NCBI GenBank assembly: GCA_021371965.1 | Contig: JAJFVE010000004.1 | Span: 16,798-80,797 of the forward strand | Direction: 5' to 3' | DNA: 64,000 nucleotides | DNA from: Planctomycetaceae bacterium | GTDB taxonomy: Bacteria; Planctomycetota; Phycisphaerae; SM23-33 | Shown here: piece after piece, positions 1 through 8,083 of the stretch | Layout of the letters: each line of letters starts with the position of its first letter | How positions within the stretch are numbered: position 1 is the first letter of the stretch | Program-made: the position numbers and the translations under genes | Notes under the pieces: generated by a model | Told to the model about the DNA's origin: nothing | What the model saw: only the letters and a program-made list of their open reading frames with translations | Database searches by the model: none

Positions 1-2
1 CG

Positions 3-713
3 CGGCTGGCGCCGGCCGATCCGCAGCCTCAAGGCCTGCGCCGTGCCGCCGTGCTCACCATCAAGAATGACACCGACGCCCTTGCCCGCGCCGTAGAACT
101 CCGCTGGCAGCAGGGCGGGCCGGCGCTGGTGTATCCGCTCTCGGTCGCCCCGCATCAGGAGGCGGCGACAACGGTGCTGCTCCCGGCCGCCGCTCTGGTG
201 CAGAGTTACGACGTGACGCTGCTGGGCGATACCGCCGCGCTGGCAACGACGAAAGCCGACATCGAGTGGAAGCTCGACCAGGTCAGCAACGACCTGCTGC
301 TGGATGCCTCGCTCTACGCGCCGTGGTGGGACGCGATTCCCTCCTGGCCGCCGGAATTGCTGCGTCTGGCCTTCTGGGCGGCGGCGATAGTTCTCGTGGC
401 CGCCGGAGCCTGCCTGTTCTTACGCCGCCCGCTGCTGCGCATCGCGGTGGTGGCGGCGATCTCAACGGCCGCGGCCGTCGGGGCCTGGGCGTATCTCTCC
501 GGCCGCCCGAACGTCATCGAACGCTCCTCGCTCCGCGGCCCGCCGCTGTTGATCGTGACGACCTTGCGCACGACGAGTTGGCACAACAGCGCAGAACTCT
601 TGCCCGTGTATTACAGCAAAGCCCAGATGGCCGCCGACACAACCATCATCCAGTCGGGGAAAGGCACCACGACGACGCTGCGTCCGCAGCAAGTGCGAAT
701 CTTTCGCAAGTGA
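3..713 (+). CDS. C-terminal part of a membrane protein (5' end outside window)
   Basis: The reading frame is open from the first complete codon at position 3, so the gene starts upstream of the window; a GTG at 51 is only an internal candidate. The visible part has a hydrophilic region of about 115 residues, then two hydrophobic segments (around LAFWAAAIVLVAAGACLFL and IAVVAAISTAAAVGAWAYL) separated by a short basic loop (RRPLLR), then a hydrophilic tail rich in Thr. This suggests an envelope protein with two adjacent membrane spans. No family was recognised. It is followed by a palindromic element and a convergent gene. Confidence 0.6.
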   Translation, partial: RLAPADPQPQGLRRAAVLTIKNDTDALARAVELRWQQGGPALVYPLSVAPHQEAATTVLLPAAALVQSYDVTLLGDTAALATTKADIEWKLDQVSNDLLLDASLYAPWWDAIPSWPPELLRLAFWAAAIVLVAAGACLFLRRPLLRIAVVAAISTAAAVGAWAYLSGRPNVIERSSLRGPPLLIVTTLRTTSWHNSAELLPVYYSKAQMAADTTIIQSGKGTTTTLRPQQVRIFRK

Positions 714-720
714 CTTCCCG

Positions 721-792
721 TTAGCGGTCGAGCGTGCTCGACATGGTTTCTTCCCTGACCCGGGCAACGCGCGGGGCGAGCCCCGCCGCTAA
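721..792. repeat. Palindromic intergenic element (TTAGCGG ends, GGTCGAGC core)
   Basis: The element begins TTAGCGG (721-727) and ends CCGCTAA (786-792). It contains the inner palindrome GGTCGAGC-GT-GCTCGAC followed by a GGTTTCTTCCC-like string. It fills the gap between two convergent genes, so a bidirectional terminator role is possible. Its core recurs at 32298-32337 and 58966-59005. Confidence 0.6.
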
Positions 793-799
793 CAACACT

Positions 800-1156
800 T
801 TAAGGCGACTCTTCGCGCGGGTCGATCGGTTTGGCGCGCCGCCCGGCGAGGCTCCATGCGTCGATGTAGTCGCTGCCGGCAGGTTTGCTCTTGCGACGCC
901 AGCGCGGGGCCATGTGGCGGATGAACATCCACGCCAGCAGCAGCAGCGTCATCCCCAGCAGCGCCGTGGCGATCCACGCCATGTAGTAACGATACTCCTG
1001 GTGCGCGGCGATCTGCTGGGGCGTGCCCGTCGGCGGATTGGCCGGATGGGCCGAGAGCCAGATGATGGCCAGCAATCCCCCGCAGAGGCTGGCCATCACC
1101 ACCGTCACGATGGCGACGTTGACCGTCTGGAACACCTTGGAATGCGTCACGCCCAT
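800..1156 (-). CDS. Small two-span membrane protein, function unknown
   Basis: This 118-residue protein has two clear hydrophobic segments, about residues 10-34 and 59-82, joined by a hydrophilic loop that includes NPPTGTPQQ. The tail is basic (RWRRKSKP), which suggests a cytoplasmic C-terminus. The start codon lies inside the end of the upstream DnaJ-like gene (10-base overlap), so the two are probably translated together. No family was recognised; a chaperone-related role is only suggested by the neighbour. Confidence 0.6.
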   Translation of the reverse strand: MGVTHSKVFQTVNVAIVTVVMASLCGGLLAIIWLSAHPANPPTGTPQQIAAHQEYRYYMAWIATALLGMTLLLLAWMFIRHMAPRWRRKSKPAGSDYIDAWSLAGRRAKPIDPREESP

Positions 1157-2124
1157 GGGACATCCTTGCGTGGGTTCTGCGTGTCGAGCTTGGCGAACTC
1201 CTCCAGCAATTCACGCTGGCGGTCCGTCAGGCCCGTCGGAGCGACGGTCTTCAACTGCACGTACTCATCGCCGGCCTCGCCGCCGGCAGGGGCGGGAACG
1301 CCCTTGCCACGCAGACGCAGGCGCCTCCCGCTGCTGGAACCGGCCGGCACGCGGACGCGCGTCATGCCGTCGATGGTCGGCACGTCGATGGCCGCGCCCA
1401 GTGCCGCCTCGGTGATGCTGATGGGGACTTCGACGTAGATGTCGTTGCCTTCGCGGTGGAAGTACGGGTGCTGGCCGACGTGCGCGACAATGTACAGGTC
1501 GCCCGATCCGCCCGGACCGCTCTGACCCTGCCCGCGCAGGCGGATCTGCTGGCCGTCCCGCACGCCAGGTGGAATCTTCACCTCGATAGTCTCGGCGTGG
1601 CTCTTGCCGCCACCGTCCTGTCGCTGCAGGCGAATGCTCGTCGTCACGCCGCGGATGGCCTGGAGAAACTCCAGCGTCAGGTCATATTGCAGATCGGCGC
1701 CTTGCCAGGCGGCGCCGCGCCGGCCCGCGCCGCCACCGGCACGCCCGCCGCGAAGGGCGTCGAGGATCTCATCGAGCCCCATGCCCGCATACGTGCTGCC
1801 GCCGGGGCGGCCGAAGATCTCTTCAAAATCGAACCCGCCGCCGAAGCCCTGCCCCGGCGCGCCGCGAGGCGGGGCCTGTCCCGTCCGCCCACCGCCGCCC
1901 ATGCCCGGACCGGCATGACCGAAGCGGTCGTACATCCGCCGCTTGTCGTCGTCGGAGAGAACCTCGTACGCCTCGGTGGCCTCGCGAAACTTCTCCGGCG
2001 CGTCGGGACTCTTGTTGACGTCCGGGTGGAACTTGCGCGCCAGCTTGCGATAGGCCGTTTTGATCTGGTCCTTCGTGGCGTCCCTGGCGACGCCCATAAC
2101 ATCGTAATAATCTCGTTTGGGCAT
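1147..2124 (-). CDS. DnaJ/CbpA-type J-domain co-chaperone
   Basis: This 325-residue protein begins with a canonical J domain (residues 4-70) carrying the HPD motif at 33-35, which stimulates the ATPase of DnaK-type Hsp70. A Gly/Phe-rich stretch follows (about 75-115), then the two beta domains of a DnaJ C-terminal substrate-binding region, with PPGVRDGQQIRLRGQG and the related PAGSSSGRRLRLRGKG. The four CxxCxGxG zinc-finger repeats of class A DnaJ are absent, so this is a class B (CbpA/DnaJ2-like) protein acting in cytoplasmic protein folding. The start is preceded by a short gap from the glmM-like gene, and the stop overlaps the next membrane-protein gene. Confidence 0.88.
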   Translation of the reverse strand: MPKRDYYDVMGVARDATKDQIKTAYRKLARKFHPDVNKSPDAPEKFREATEAYEVLSDDDKRRMYDRFGHAGPGMGGGGRTGQAPPRGAPGQGFGGGFDFEEIFGRPGGSTYAGMGLDEILDALRGGRAGGGAGRRGAAWQGADLQYDLTLEFLQAIRGVTTSIRLQRQDGGGKSHAETIEVKIPPGVRDGQQIRLRGQGQSGPGGSGDLYIVAHVGQHPYFHREGNDIYVEVPISITEAALGAAIDVPTIDGMTRVRVPAGSSSGRRLRLRGKGVPAPAGGEAGDEYVQLKTVAPTGLTDRQRELLEEFAKLDTQNPRKDVPWA

Positions 2125-2159
2125 TGGCGTATTCTAAAGCACCCTGAGGCGGTTGGGCA

Positions 2160-3518
2160 CTAATTTGCCTGCTGCGCAATGGCGGTCACTTCGTCGACCA
2201 TCGCCTGGGCGGCCGCGGCCTGGGAGGCTTCGGCGATGATCCGCAGGATCGGCTCGGTGTTGCTGGCCCGTACGCAGACCCAGCCTTCGGGCAGGTCGAT
2301 GCGCAGACCGTCGGCATCGTTGAAGACCGCGCCCTGGCGGGCGGCGAAGGCCTTGCGAACCGCCGCGGTCACGAGTTGGTCGGCCCCGAGACCGCAGGGG
2401 ATCTTCGTCTTGAGCATCGTGTACCGTGGCAGGGCGGCTACCAGCTCGCTGAGCGGGCGGCGCTGCGTGGCGAGGTATTGCAGGACGTACGCCATGGCCA
2501 CGAGGCTGTTTCGCACGGGGACGACGGCCGGCTCGATTACGCCGCCGCCGCCTTCGCCGGCCAGCATGCATTTGGTGCGCATCATGCCCTCGACGACATT
2601 GGCCTCGCCGGTGGGCGTTCGGACGACGGAGCAGCCCGCGGCCGCGGCGATGTCGTCGACCATACGCGAGGTCACGAGGTTGGTGGCGATGCGGCCTTTT
2701 CGCTGCGTGAGCACAAACGCCGCCGCCAGGGCCAGGGTGTACTCTTCGCCGATGAACGTGCCCTTCTCGTCTACGATAGCCAGGCGGTCGGCGTCGGCGT
2801 CCTGGGCAAAGCCGACGGCGGCCTTGTTGCGGACGACCACGTCGCACAATTCGGTGACGTTCTCGGCGATGGGCTCGGGCGGGTGGGCAAAGTTGCCCGT
2901 CGGCTCGGCGTTGATGTGCGTCAGGCGGCATGAGAGGCGCTGAAGGAGCATGGCGGCCTCGTGCCCGCCGGCCCCGTTGACGCTGTCGACGGCGGCGCTG
3001 AGCTTGCCCGCGGCGATGGCCCGCGCGTCGCAGTGAGCCAGCACGGTCTGCACGTGCGTTTCGGCGGCCGAGGTGTCCTGCCCCAGCGCGCCGTGCTGGT
3101 GCGGCGGAAGAATGTCAAAGCCGCGCTGCTGCCAGATGCGCTTGAGCCTGTCGGCGTCGAGGGCGGCCAGGCCCGTGCCGATGGGCTGAAGGAACTTGAT
3201 GCCGTTGTACTGGGCGGGGTTGTGCGAGGCGGTGATGATGACCCCGCCATCGGCTTTGAGGCGGCTGGTCATCAACGCCACCGCCGGGGTGCTGGCCAGG
3301 CCGACGTCCGTGACGGAGATGCCGCTGACGAGCAGTCCCTGCACGATGGCGTCGCGGAACATCGGGCCCGAGGGGCGGCTGTCGCGCCCGATGACGACGC
3401 GCCGGCCGGCGCCGAGCATCGCGCCGAACGCCAGGCCGAAATCTTTGGCCACCTCGGCAGTGAGGGTCTGGCCCACCGTGCCTCGAACGCCGGAAACAGT
3501 CACCATCAAACGATCCAT
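2160..3518 (-). CDS. glmM: Phosphohexomutase, probably phosphoglucosamine mutase
   Basis: The enzyme interconverts hexose 6- and 1-phosphates; GlmM makes glucosamine-1-phosphate for UDP-GlcNAc and cell-wall or lipid precursors. It shows the four-domain alpha-D-phosphohexomutase hallmarks: N-terminal VSGVRGTVG, the phosphoserine loop TASHNP, the metal-binding DADADR and the phosphate-binding RASNTEP near the C-terminus. ATG 3518 was chosen because GGAGA lies 8 bases upstream and the protein then starts at the expected point; the frame extends further upstream only through a palindromic repeat. At about 452 residues the length fits. GlmM often has SASHNP, so a phosphomannomutase/phosphoglucomutase specificity is not excluded. 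Confidence 0.82.
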   Translation of the reverse strand: MDRLMVTVSGVRGTVGQTLTAEVAKDFGLAFGAMLGAGRRVVIGRDSRPSGPMFRDAIVQGLLVSGISVTDVGLASTPAVALMTSRLKADGGVIITASHNPAQYNGIKFLQPIGTGLAALDADRLKRIWQQRGFDILPPHQHGALGQDTSAAETHVQTVLAHCDARAIAAGKLSAAVDSVNGAGGHEAAMLLQRLSCRLTHINAEPTGNFAHPPEPIAENVTELCDVVVRNKAAVGFAQDADADRLAIVDEKGTFIGEEYTLALAAAFVLTQRKGRIATNLVTSRMVDDIAAAAGCSVVRTPTGEANVVEGMMRTKCMLAGEGGGGVIEPAVVPVRNSLVAMAYVLQYLATQRRPLSELVAALPRYTMLKTKIPCGLGADQLVTAAVRKAFAARQGAVFNDADGLRIDLPEGWVCVRASNTEPILRIIAEASQAAAAQAMVDEVTAIAQQAN

Positions 3519-3545
3519 GAAGCAATCTCCATGTCTGAAGAGCAA

Positions 3546-3649
3546 GGGTGCCGTGGCGCGCAGGGCCGCAGGCCCGGAGAGCCACGATCCCCGATGCATC
3601 CGTTCACCAGTCGTGGCTGTCGGCCTGAAGGCCTCCCGCCACGGCACCC
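3546..3649. repeat. Dispersed palindromic element, GGTGCCGTGGCG ends (copy 1)
   Basis: Perfect 12-base terminal inverted repeats, GGTGCCGTGGCG (3547-3558) and CGCCACGGCACC (3637-3648), enclose smaller stems around CCGCAGGCCCGG and GTGGCTGTCGGCC. A close relative lies at 47466-47558, and a related family with CCATGGCGG ends is at 30782 and 35711. Confidence 0.75.
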
Positions 3650-3660
3650 TGGGCTACCAC

Positions 3661-4569
3661 TCAAGCAAACACTACAGAAGCATATCCTACGGTTGTCTCG
3701 TCTTCATAATCGGGATACTTGCGGTGCACCACTTCATAGCTGTTGGTGTACTCCAGGCAAAATCCTTTCGATGCGCCCAGCGCGGAGCAGGCGGCGATGG
3801 CGGCGGCGACGGCGCCGCTGCCGCAGGCATTGGCGTGCTCGTCGGCCTCTGCCAGCGCGCCCTCGGCATCCATCGCTTCGATGCGTTGCAGCATGCGTTG
3901 GTCATTCTGCCTTGCCCATCGCTCGCCGACGGCGCCGCGGCCGTGCGGGCTGCCGAAGTGCCCGCCGTAGTGCGTCAGGTCGGTGCTGCCCACGATGCAG
4001 GAGTTTGGAAACGCAGCCATGACGCCGCCGATGAGCCTCCCGATGTCGACGGCCTGCGGCGAGGGCGGCACGGCGATGGGCACGATTCTCGCCCGCGGGC
4101 AGAGCACCTGGATAAAGGGGACTTGCACCTCCAGCGAGTGCTCCTGGTCGTGCGCATGGGGGTTGGCTCGCAGCAGGGCAGGGGCGCCGGGCGCCTCCAG
4201 CAGCGCCGCGGACAGTTCGTCGTCGATGCCGATCTGGCCCAGCGGGCTGATCCAGACGCCGGAGTGGAAGACTTCGCCCGCGGCGGCGCGGCCGCGATGG
4301 TCGGCTCCGAGCAGGATGAAGGTTCCGCCGCCGTCGCCCCCGGCCATCGGCTGGGCGCCGGCGAGGGTCTTGAAGGTCAGTGCCGCCAGGGCGCCGCTGT
4401 AGACCCAGCCGGCGTGGGGCGTCAGCCCGCCGCGTGCCTCGGCTGGGGCGCTGGGGGGCACGGTGGCGGCCTCCAGCAGCCGCGTCGCGTGATGGCGGCA
4501 CGATGAGGCGGATTCTTCGTAGAATGCCCCGGCGTGAAACGGGTGTCGAATGTTGGTCACCGATGCCAT
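3661..4569 (-). CDS. Memo-family protein (AmmeMemoRadiSam system protein B)
   Basis: This 302-residue protein matches the Memo/MEMO1 fold, a relative of extradiol dioxygenases. It has N-terminal RHPFHAGAFYE, then LTPHAGWVYSG with the conserved His, FILLGADHRG, and a later STDLTHYG with the C-terminal metal-site His. In many bacteria Memo forms a trio with an AMMECR1-domain protein and a radical SAM enzyme; neither is adjacent here. ATG 4569 was chosen because the family start is close to SVTNIRHP and AAGGGA lies upstream; a second ATG 12 codons earlier is possible. Minus-strand neighbours downstream are glmM and the J-domain gene. Confidence 0.82.
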   Translation of the reverse strand: MASVTNIRHPFHAGAFYEESASSCRHHATRLLEAATVPPSAPAEARGGLTPHAGWVYSGALAALTFKTLAGAQPMAGGDGGGTFILLGADHRGRAAAGEVFHSGVWISPLGQIGIDDELSAALLEAPGAPALLRANPHAHDQEHSLEVQVPFIQVLCPRARIVPIAVPPSPQAVDIGRLIGGVMAAFPNSCIVGSTDLTHYGGHFGSPHGRGAVGERWARQNDQRMLQRIEAMDAEGALAEADEHANACGSGAVAAAIAACSALGASKGFCLEYTNSYEVVHRKYPDYEDETTVGYASVVFA

Positions 4570-4593
4570 CGCCAGGCTTTTCCCTTTTACAGG

Positions 4594-4624
4594 TTGAGAC
4601 GGCATTGTATCATGCTTGTATATT
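4594..4624 (+). promoter_or_regulatory. Candidate sigma70-type promoter for the pgsA-ribBA operon
   Basis: TTGAGA (4594-4599) and TATATT (4619-4624) are separated by 19 bases, just upstream of the AGGA and ATG at 4642. The short divergent gap is unusually AT-rich for this window. Spacing is longer than ideal, so this is tentative. Confidence 0.35.
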
Positions 4625-4641
4625 ATTAGGCTAGGACCTGT

Positions 4642-5097
4642 ATGAGCCAGCAGAAGCCACAATGGGATCGCCAGAGCGATCAAGCCGACGCCTTGGCCGC
4701 CCTGGCCGGCGGGCAACCCACGGCCGCCGGAGGGCAGTCGAAATCCCCCGCGGCGGTGAATCTCTCGTCCGGTTCGCGCGTGCCGGCGTCGGCCAAGCGA
4801 CGTCGCGAGTCGGCCTTCCAGGCCAATGCCGCGCGCGCCCAAGCTCACCAGTTCAAGAACTTCATGATCCCGATGCTGCTGGGGGCGGCCGTGCTGCTGT
4901 TGCTGCTGGGGGCGCTGGCGGCATGCAATCTGCCCAGCGACGATTACAAAGCTGTTCACGCCGAAGAGGTCATCTGCAAAGCCTGGTTCAAGCCTCTGGT
5001 GATCGCGACGTTTCCGCTGGCGCTGATCCTGCTGGCCGGGGCCGTCGTCTTCTGGCTGGACGTTCGGGCGCACCGGAAAGCATCCGCCGGCGGTTGA
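4642..5097 (+). CDS. Two-span membrane protein, function unknown
   Basis: This 151-residue protein has a hydrophilic, Ala/Gln/Ser-rich N-terminal half (about residues 1-72) with a basic cluster KRRRES, then two membrane segments (FMIPMLLGAAVLLLLLGALA and PLVIATFPLALILLAGAVVF) and a basic tail. It is the first gene of a likely three-gene operon with pgsA and ribBA; the gap to pgsA is 34 bases. AGGA precedes the ATG. No family was recognised. Confidence 0.6.
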   Translation: MSQQKPQWDRQSDQADALAALAGGQPTAAGGQSKSPAAVNLSSGSRVPASAKRRRESAFQANAARAQAHQFKNFMIPMLLGAAVLLLLLGALAACNLPSDDYKAVHAEEVICKAWFKPLVIATFPLALILLAGAVVFWLDVRAHRKASAGG

Positions 5098-5131
5098 CGG
5101 CCGCACCGCGCGGAGCAAGTCCCCGGGGGGG

Positions 5132-5821
5132 ATGGAGAACATTGTCTTGAATACTGCCGCAAGGCCCTGGGGATCGCTAAGCTGGCCTAACCGTATCAGC
5201 CTGCTGCGGCTGTTGCTGGTAGCGCCATTCATCGTCCTGCTGCTCAATCAAGGCCAGAGCGGATGGCCGTGGGCTCGTCACGTCGCGACGGCGATCTTCG
5301 TCGTCATGGCCTTGAGCGACGTCGTTGACGGTTTTCTTGCCCGACGCCTCCAGCAGAAGACGCGGCTGGGCGCCATCCTCGACCCGCTAGCCGACAAGAT
5401 CCTCATCATCTCCTCCGTGCTGGTGCTCTCGCAACCGGCCAAGGCCGCCTCCGATGCCGTGCTGCCCAACTGGGTGGTCGTGGCCGTCGTGGGAAAGGAT
5501 TTGTGGGTCGTCATCGGATTCGTCGTGGTATACTTGGTGACCGACAAGCTGCGGGCCGAGCCCAGCCTCAGCGGCAAGCTGTGCACGCTGGGACAACTGC
5601 TGATGGTCGGATTCGTGCTGGTGGCGCCGGAACTGGACGCCCTGGTCCCCGGATGGACCCTGGGCGGATGGATCGTCCGCTGCCTGACCTACGCGGTGAC
5701 GGCGCTGGCGGCGCTGGCCGTCATCAGCTACACCCGCAAGGGACTGCGGACCATCGCCCAGCACCAGAAACCACTGGAAAATCATCGCCCCGCCAATGAC
5801 CACACCCATGCACCCGATTGA
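5132..5821 (+). CDS. pgsA: CDP-diacylglycerol--glycerol-3-phosphate 3-phosphatidyltransferase
   Basis: The protein makes phosphatidylglycerol phosphate from CDP-diacylglycerol and glycerol-3-phosphate at the inner membrane. The CDP-alcohol phosphotransferase signature is complete: Asp63, Asp66-Gly67, Ala70-Arg71, Gly80, Asp84 and Asp88 in SDVVDGFLARR and GAILDPLADK. The 229-residue protein has the several hydrophobic helices expected. Its 3' end overlaps ribBA by 26 bases, implying translational coupling. Another CDP-alcohol transferase specificity cannot be excluded, but PgsA is the best fit by length and motif. Confidence 0.85.
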   Translation: MENIVLNTAARPWGSLSWPNRISLLRLLLVAPFIVLLLNQGQSGWPWARHVATAIFVVMALSDVVDGFLARRLQQKTRLGAILDPLADKILIISSVLVLSQPAKAASDAVLPNWVVVAVVGKDLWVVIGFVVVYLVTDKLRAEPSLSGKLCTLGQLLMVGFVLVAPELDALVPGWTLGGWIVRCLTYAVTALAALAVISYTRKGLRTIAQHQKPLENHRPANDHTHAPD

Positions 5822-7037
5822 AGATATCCTCGACGAACTGCGGGCCGGACGGATGATCGTCCTGGTCGACGACGAATCTCGCGAAAACGAAGGCGACCTG
5901 GTCTGCGCGGCAGAGAAGGTCACGCCCGAGATCATCAATTTCATGGTGCGCGAAGGCTGCGGCGTCGTCTGCATGCCCGTCAACTCCGCGCATGCCGACC
6001 GCCTTGGCCTGCACCCGCAGACGGCTGTCAACACCTCGGCGCATGGGACGGCGTTCACCGTCACCATCGACGCGGCCACGGGCATCACCACCGGCGTTTC
6101 CGCGGCCGACCGCGCGCGGACCATCCAGATCGCCGCTGCCGACACCAGCACCGCGGCCGACCTGGTGCGCCCGGGCCACATTAACCCGCTGCGGGCGCAG
6201 GACGGCGGCGTGCTGGTGCGCGCGGGGCAGACCGAAGGCTCCGTAGACCTGGCGCGCCTGGCCGGGCTCAAGCCCGCCGGCGTCATCTGCGAGATCATGA
6301 ACCCCGACGGGACGATGGCCCGCCGCGACGACCTGGAGAAATTCTGCGAGCGTCACAGCCTCAAGATGTGCAGCGTGGCCGACATCATCCGCTACCGCCT
6401 GCGCCAGGAAAAACTCATCAGCCGCGCCGTCGAGGTCGACATCGAGCTCGAGGCCGGCAAGTTCCACTTGATCGCCTACACCTCGGTGGTGGACATCGAG
6501 CCGCACGTGGCGATCTGCATGGGGGGCGTAGGCAGCCTCGACGCCGAGGGCCTGCCCGTCATACACAAGGACCCGGTGCTCGTGCGCGTCCACAGCGAGT
6601 GCCTCACCGGCGACGTCCTGGGCAGCCTGCGATGCGACTGCGGCGGGCAGCTCCAGATGGCGCTCAAGGCCGTGGCCGACGCCGGCAAGGGCGCGGTGGT
6701 GTACGTGCGCCAGGAAGGGCGCGGCATCGGCCTGGTCAACAAGCTGCGGGCGTACAAGCTGCAGGTCGAGCAGGGCATGGATACCGTCGAGGCCAACCTG
6801 CACCTGGGTTTCGAGGCCGACCGGCGCGACTACGGCATCGGCAATCAGATCCTCCGCGACCTGGGCCTGACGCGCCTGCGCGTGATGACGAACAATCCAC
6901 GCAAGATTTACGGTCTGGAAGGCTTCGGCCTCAAGATCGTCGAGCGGGTGGCGATCGAACTGCCCCCGCAAGCGCACAACCGCGACTATCTGCAAACCAA
7001 AAAAGACAAGATGGGTCACATCCTCGAAAACCTTTGA
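5796..7037 (+). CDS. ribBA: Bifunctional DHBP synthase / GTP cyclohydrolase II
   Basis: This fused enzyme supplies both branches of riboflavin synthesis in the cytoplasm. The N-terminal half (about 1-205) has the 3,4-dihydroxy-2-butanone 4-phosphate synthase motifs DDESRENEGDL and HGTAFTVTIDA. The C-terminal half has GTP cyclohydrolase II motifs: the zinc-binding SECLTGDVLGSLRCDCGG, RQEGRGIGL and DYGIGNQIL. At 413 residues it is full length. The start overlaps pgsA; ATG 5808 is an alternative start four codons later. The stop codon lies in the first unit of a heptamer inverted repeat. Confidence 0.95.
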   Translation: MTTPMHPIEDILDELRAGRMIVLVDDESRENEGDLVCAAEKVTPEIINFMVREGCGVVCMPVNSAHADRLGLHPQTAVNTSAHGTAFTVTIDAATGITTGVSAADRARTIQIAAADTSTAADLVRPGHINPLRAQDGGVLVRAGQTEGSVDLARLAGLKPAGVICEIMNPDGTMARRDDLEKFCERHSLKMCSVADIIRYRLRQEKLISRAVEVDIELEAGKFHLIAYTSVVDIEPHVAICMGGVGSLDAEGLPVIHKDPVLVRVHSECLTGDVLGSLRCDCGGQLQMALKAVADAGKGAVVYVRQEGRGIGLVNKLRAYKLQVEQGMDTVEANLHLGFEADRRDYGIGNQILRDLGLTRLRVMTNNPRKIYGLEGFGLKIVERVAIELPPQAHNRDYLQTKKDKMGHILENL

Positions 7038-7103
7038 GTTGTGAGTTGTGAGTTTTTAGCCTCTCACTCACCACTCACCACTCACAACTCACAACTCACA
7101 ACT
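7035..7103. repeat. Heptamer-unit inverted repeat (GTTGTGA type, copy 1)
   Basis: The left arm is tandem TTGTGAG-type 7-base units (7035-7057). The right arm carries the complementary CTCACAA/CTCACCA units (7063-7102). It sits between the convergent ribBA and pseudopilin genes and overlaps the ribBA stop codon. Copies with the same unit lie at 36754 and 38700. Confidence 0.8.
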
Positions 7104-7107
7104 GCCC

Positions 7108-7935
7108 CTAAGGCACACTATCCAGCGCCCAGAACCAGGTGCGGGACTGGCCGTCGTAGTAGCGTCCGGTTCCGCTGGCGCCGCCGACGAAGTTGGTCTT
7201 GGTCGCCGGCAGGATATCCGCCGCCGTGGCGGCAACGCCGGCGGCAGAGGGAATCCACTTCACGTTGCCGCCGACATAGAGGGTGTTGCTCCCGGCAAAG
7301 ACGCCGCCATCGCTATGATTGTAGCGAGCCGGGCTGGTGCCGGTGTCGGCCGTGCCGGTGTTCTCGGCCAGGTCGGCCGCCAGGACGTAGTTCGTGTTGT
7401 TCCGCATGGGGCTGCGAGTCAGCGTCGTGGGCGTTCCGACGGACGAGGGAACGGGATTCAGACCGTACGTCCAGATGTACGACGTCAGGACCATGTTGCC
7501 CCAGTTGGCCGGCACGGCTTCACCGCGGGAGGGGTCGGTCGTCGGGTTGATGTAGCACACCGGGCGGCTGGGGCATTGGACGATCCTGCTCAGCTCGCCC
7601 ATGCCCGTGCCCATCAGGGCCTTGTAGACGGCCGGCGATGTCGCTCCCGCGGACATTCCATGCTGGCCGGCGGCGCCGACGTCATACTGCATCGCGTAAA
7701 GAATCGCCCCGAAGGGGGTGGTCCTGGGGATGTAAGGCCGCGGATAGACGCCGCCGGTGCTGATGGTGTAGGCGTTGAGGCGCATACCGATTTCGTTGAG
7801 GTTGGACGAGCATTCGGTTCGCTGCGATTTGCTGAGGATGCTCTTGATCACCGGCACCAACAGCGTGACCAGCAGCATGATGATCCCGATCACGATCATC
7901 AACTCGACCATGGTGAAGGCTCTGCGCCGGGCCAT
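7108..7935 (-). CDS. Type II secretion/pilus-like pseudopilin with H..DG tail
   Basis: The N-terminus has the class III (prepilin) signal RRRAFTMVELMIVIGII: a short basic leader, predicted cleavage before Phe with Glu at position +5, and a hydrophobic helix for membrane anchoring and filament packing. The remaining 230 residues are a Gly/Thr/Pro-rich globular region ending with a YNHSDGGVF..YVGGNVKWIP pattern, which resembles the H-X9-DG tail domain of abundant planctomycete pseudopilin-like proteins (DUF1559 type). The partner secretion machinery is not in the window. The gene stands alone between ribBA and pta. Role inferred: minor pseudopilin or surface protein. Confidence 0.8.
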   Translation of the reverse strand: MARRRAFTMVELMIVIGIIMLLVTLLVPVIKSILSKSQRTECSSNLNEIGMRLNAYTISTGGVYPRPYIPRTTPFGAILYAMQYDVGAAGQHGMSAGATSPAVYKALMGTGMGELSRIVQCPSRPVCYINPTTDPSRGEAVPANWGNMVLTSYIWTYGLNPVPSSVGTPTTLTRSPMRNNTNYVLAADLAENTGTADTGTSPARYNHSDGGVFAGSNTLYVGGNVKWIPSAAGVAATAADILPATKTNFVGGASGTGRYYDGQSRTWFWALDSVP

Positions 7936-8083
7936 CTGGCAGCTCCCTTTCTTCTGCCGCAGGGGCAGATCAGGCGGGTCCTAGCCTCCCAAAATTAAGT
8001 ATAACGCGTGGGATAGAGCAGGTCAATAAAGGCATCGCGCCATCCGTATCCCCCCCCGATTGAGGCATTACCGCCACTGTCCT

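Noticed and set aside
3519..3647. N-terminal extension of the glmM frame
   Set aside because: The extra codons come from a palindromic repeat; GGAGA and the family start both support ATG 3518.
4570..5247. Upstream extension of the Memo frame
   Set aside because: It runs antisense through another gene and the promoter region; the family starts at about residue 1 of the 302-residue version.
5724..7019. 431-codon minus-strand frame over ribBA
   Set aside because: RibBA on the plus strand is certain; the other frame has no start signal and no family.
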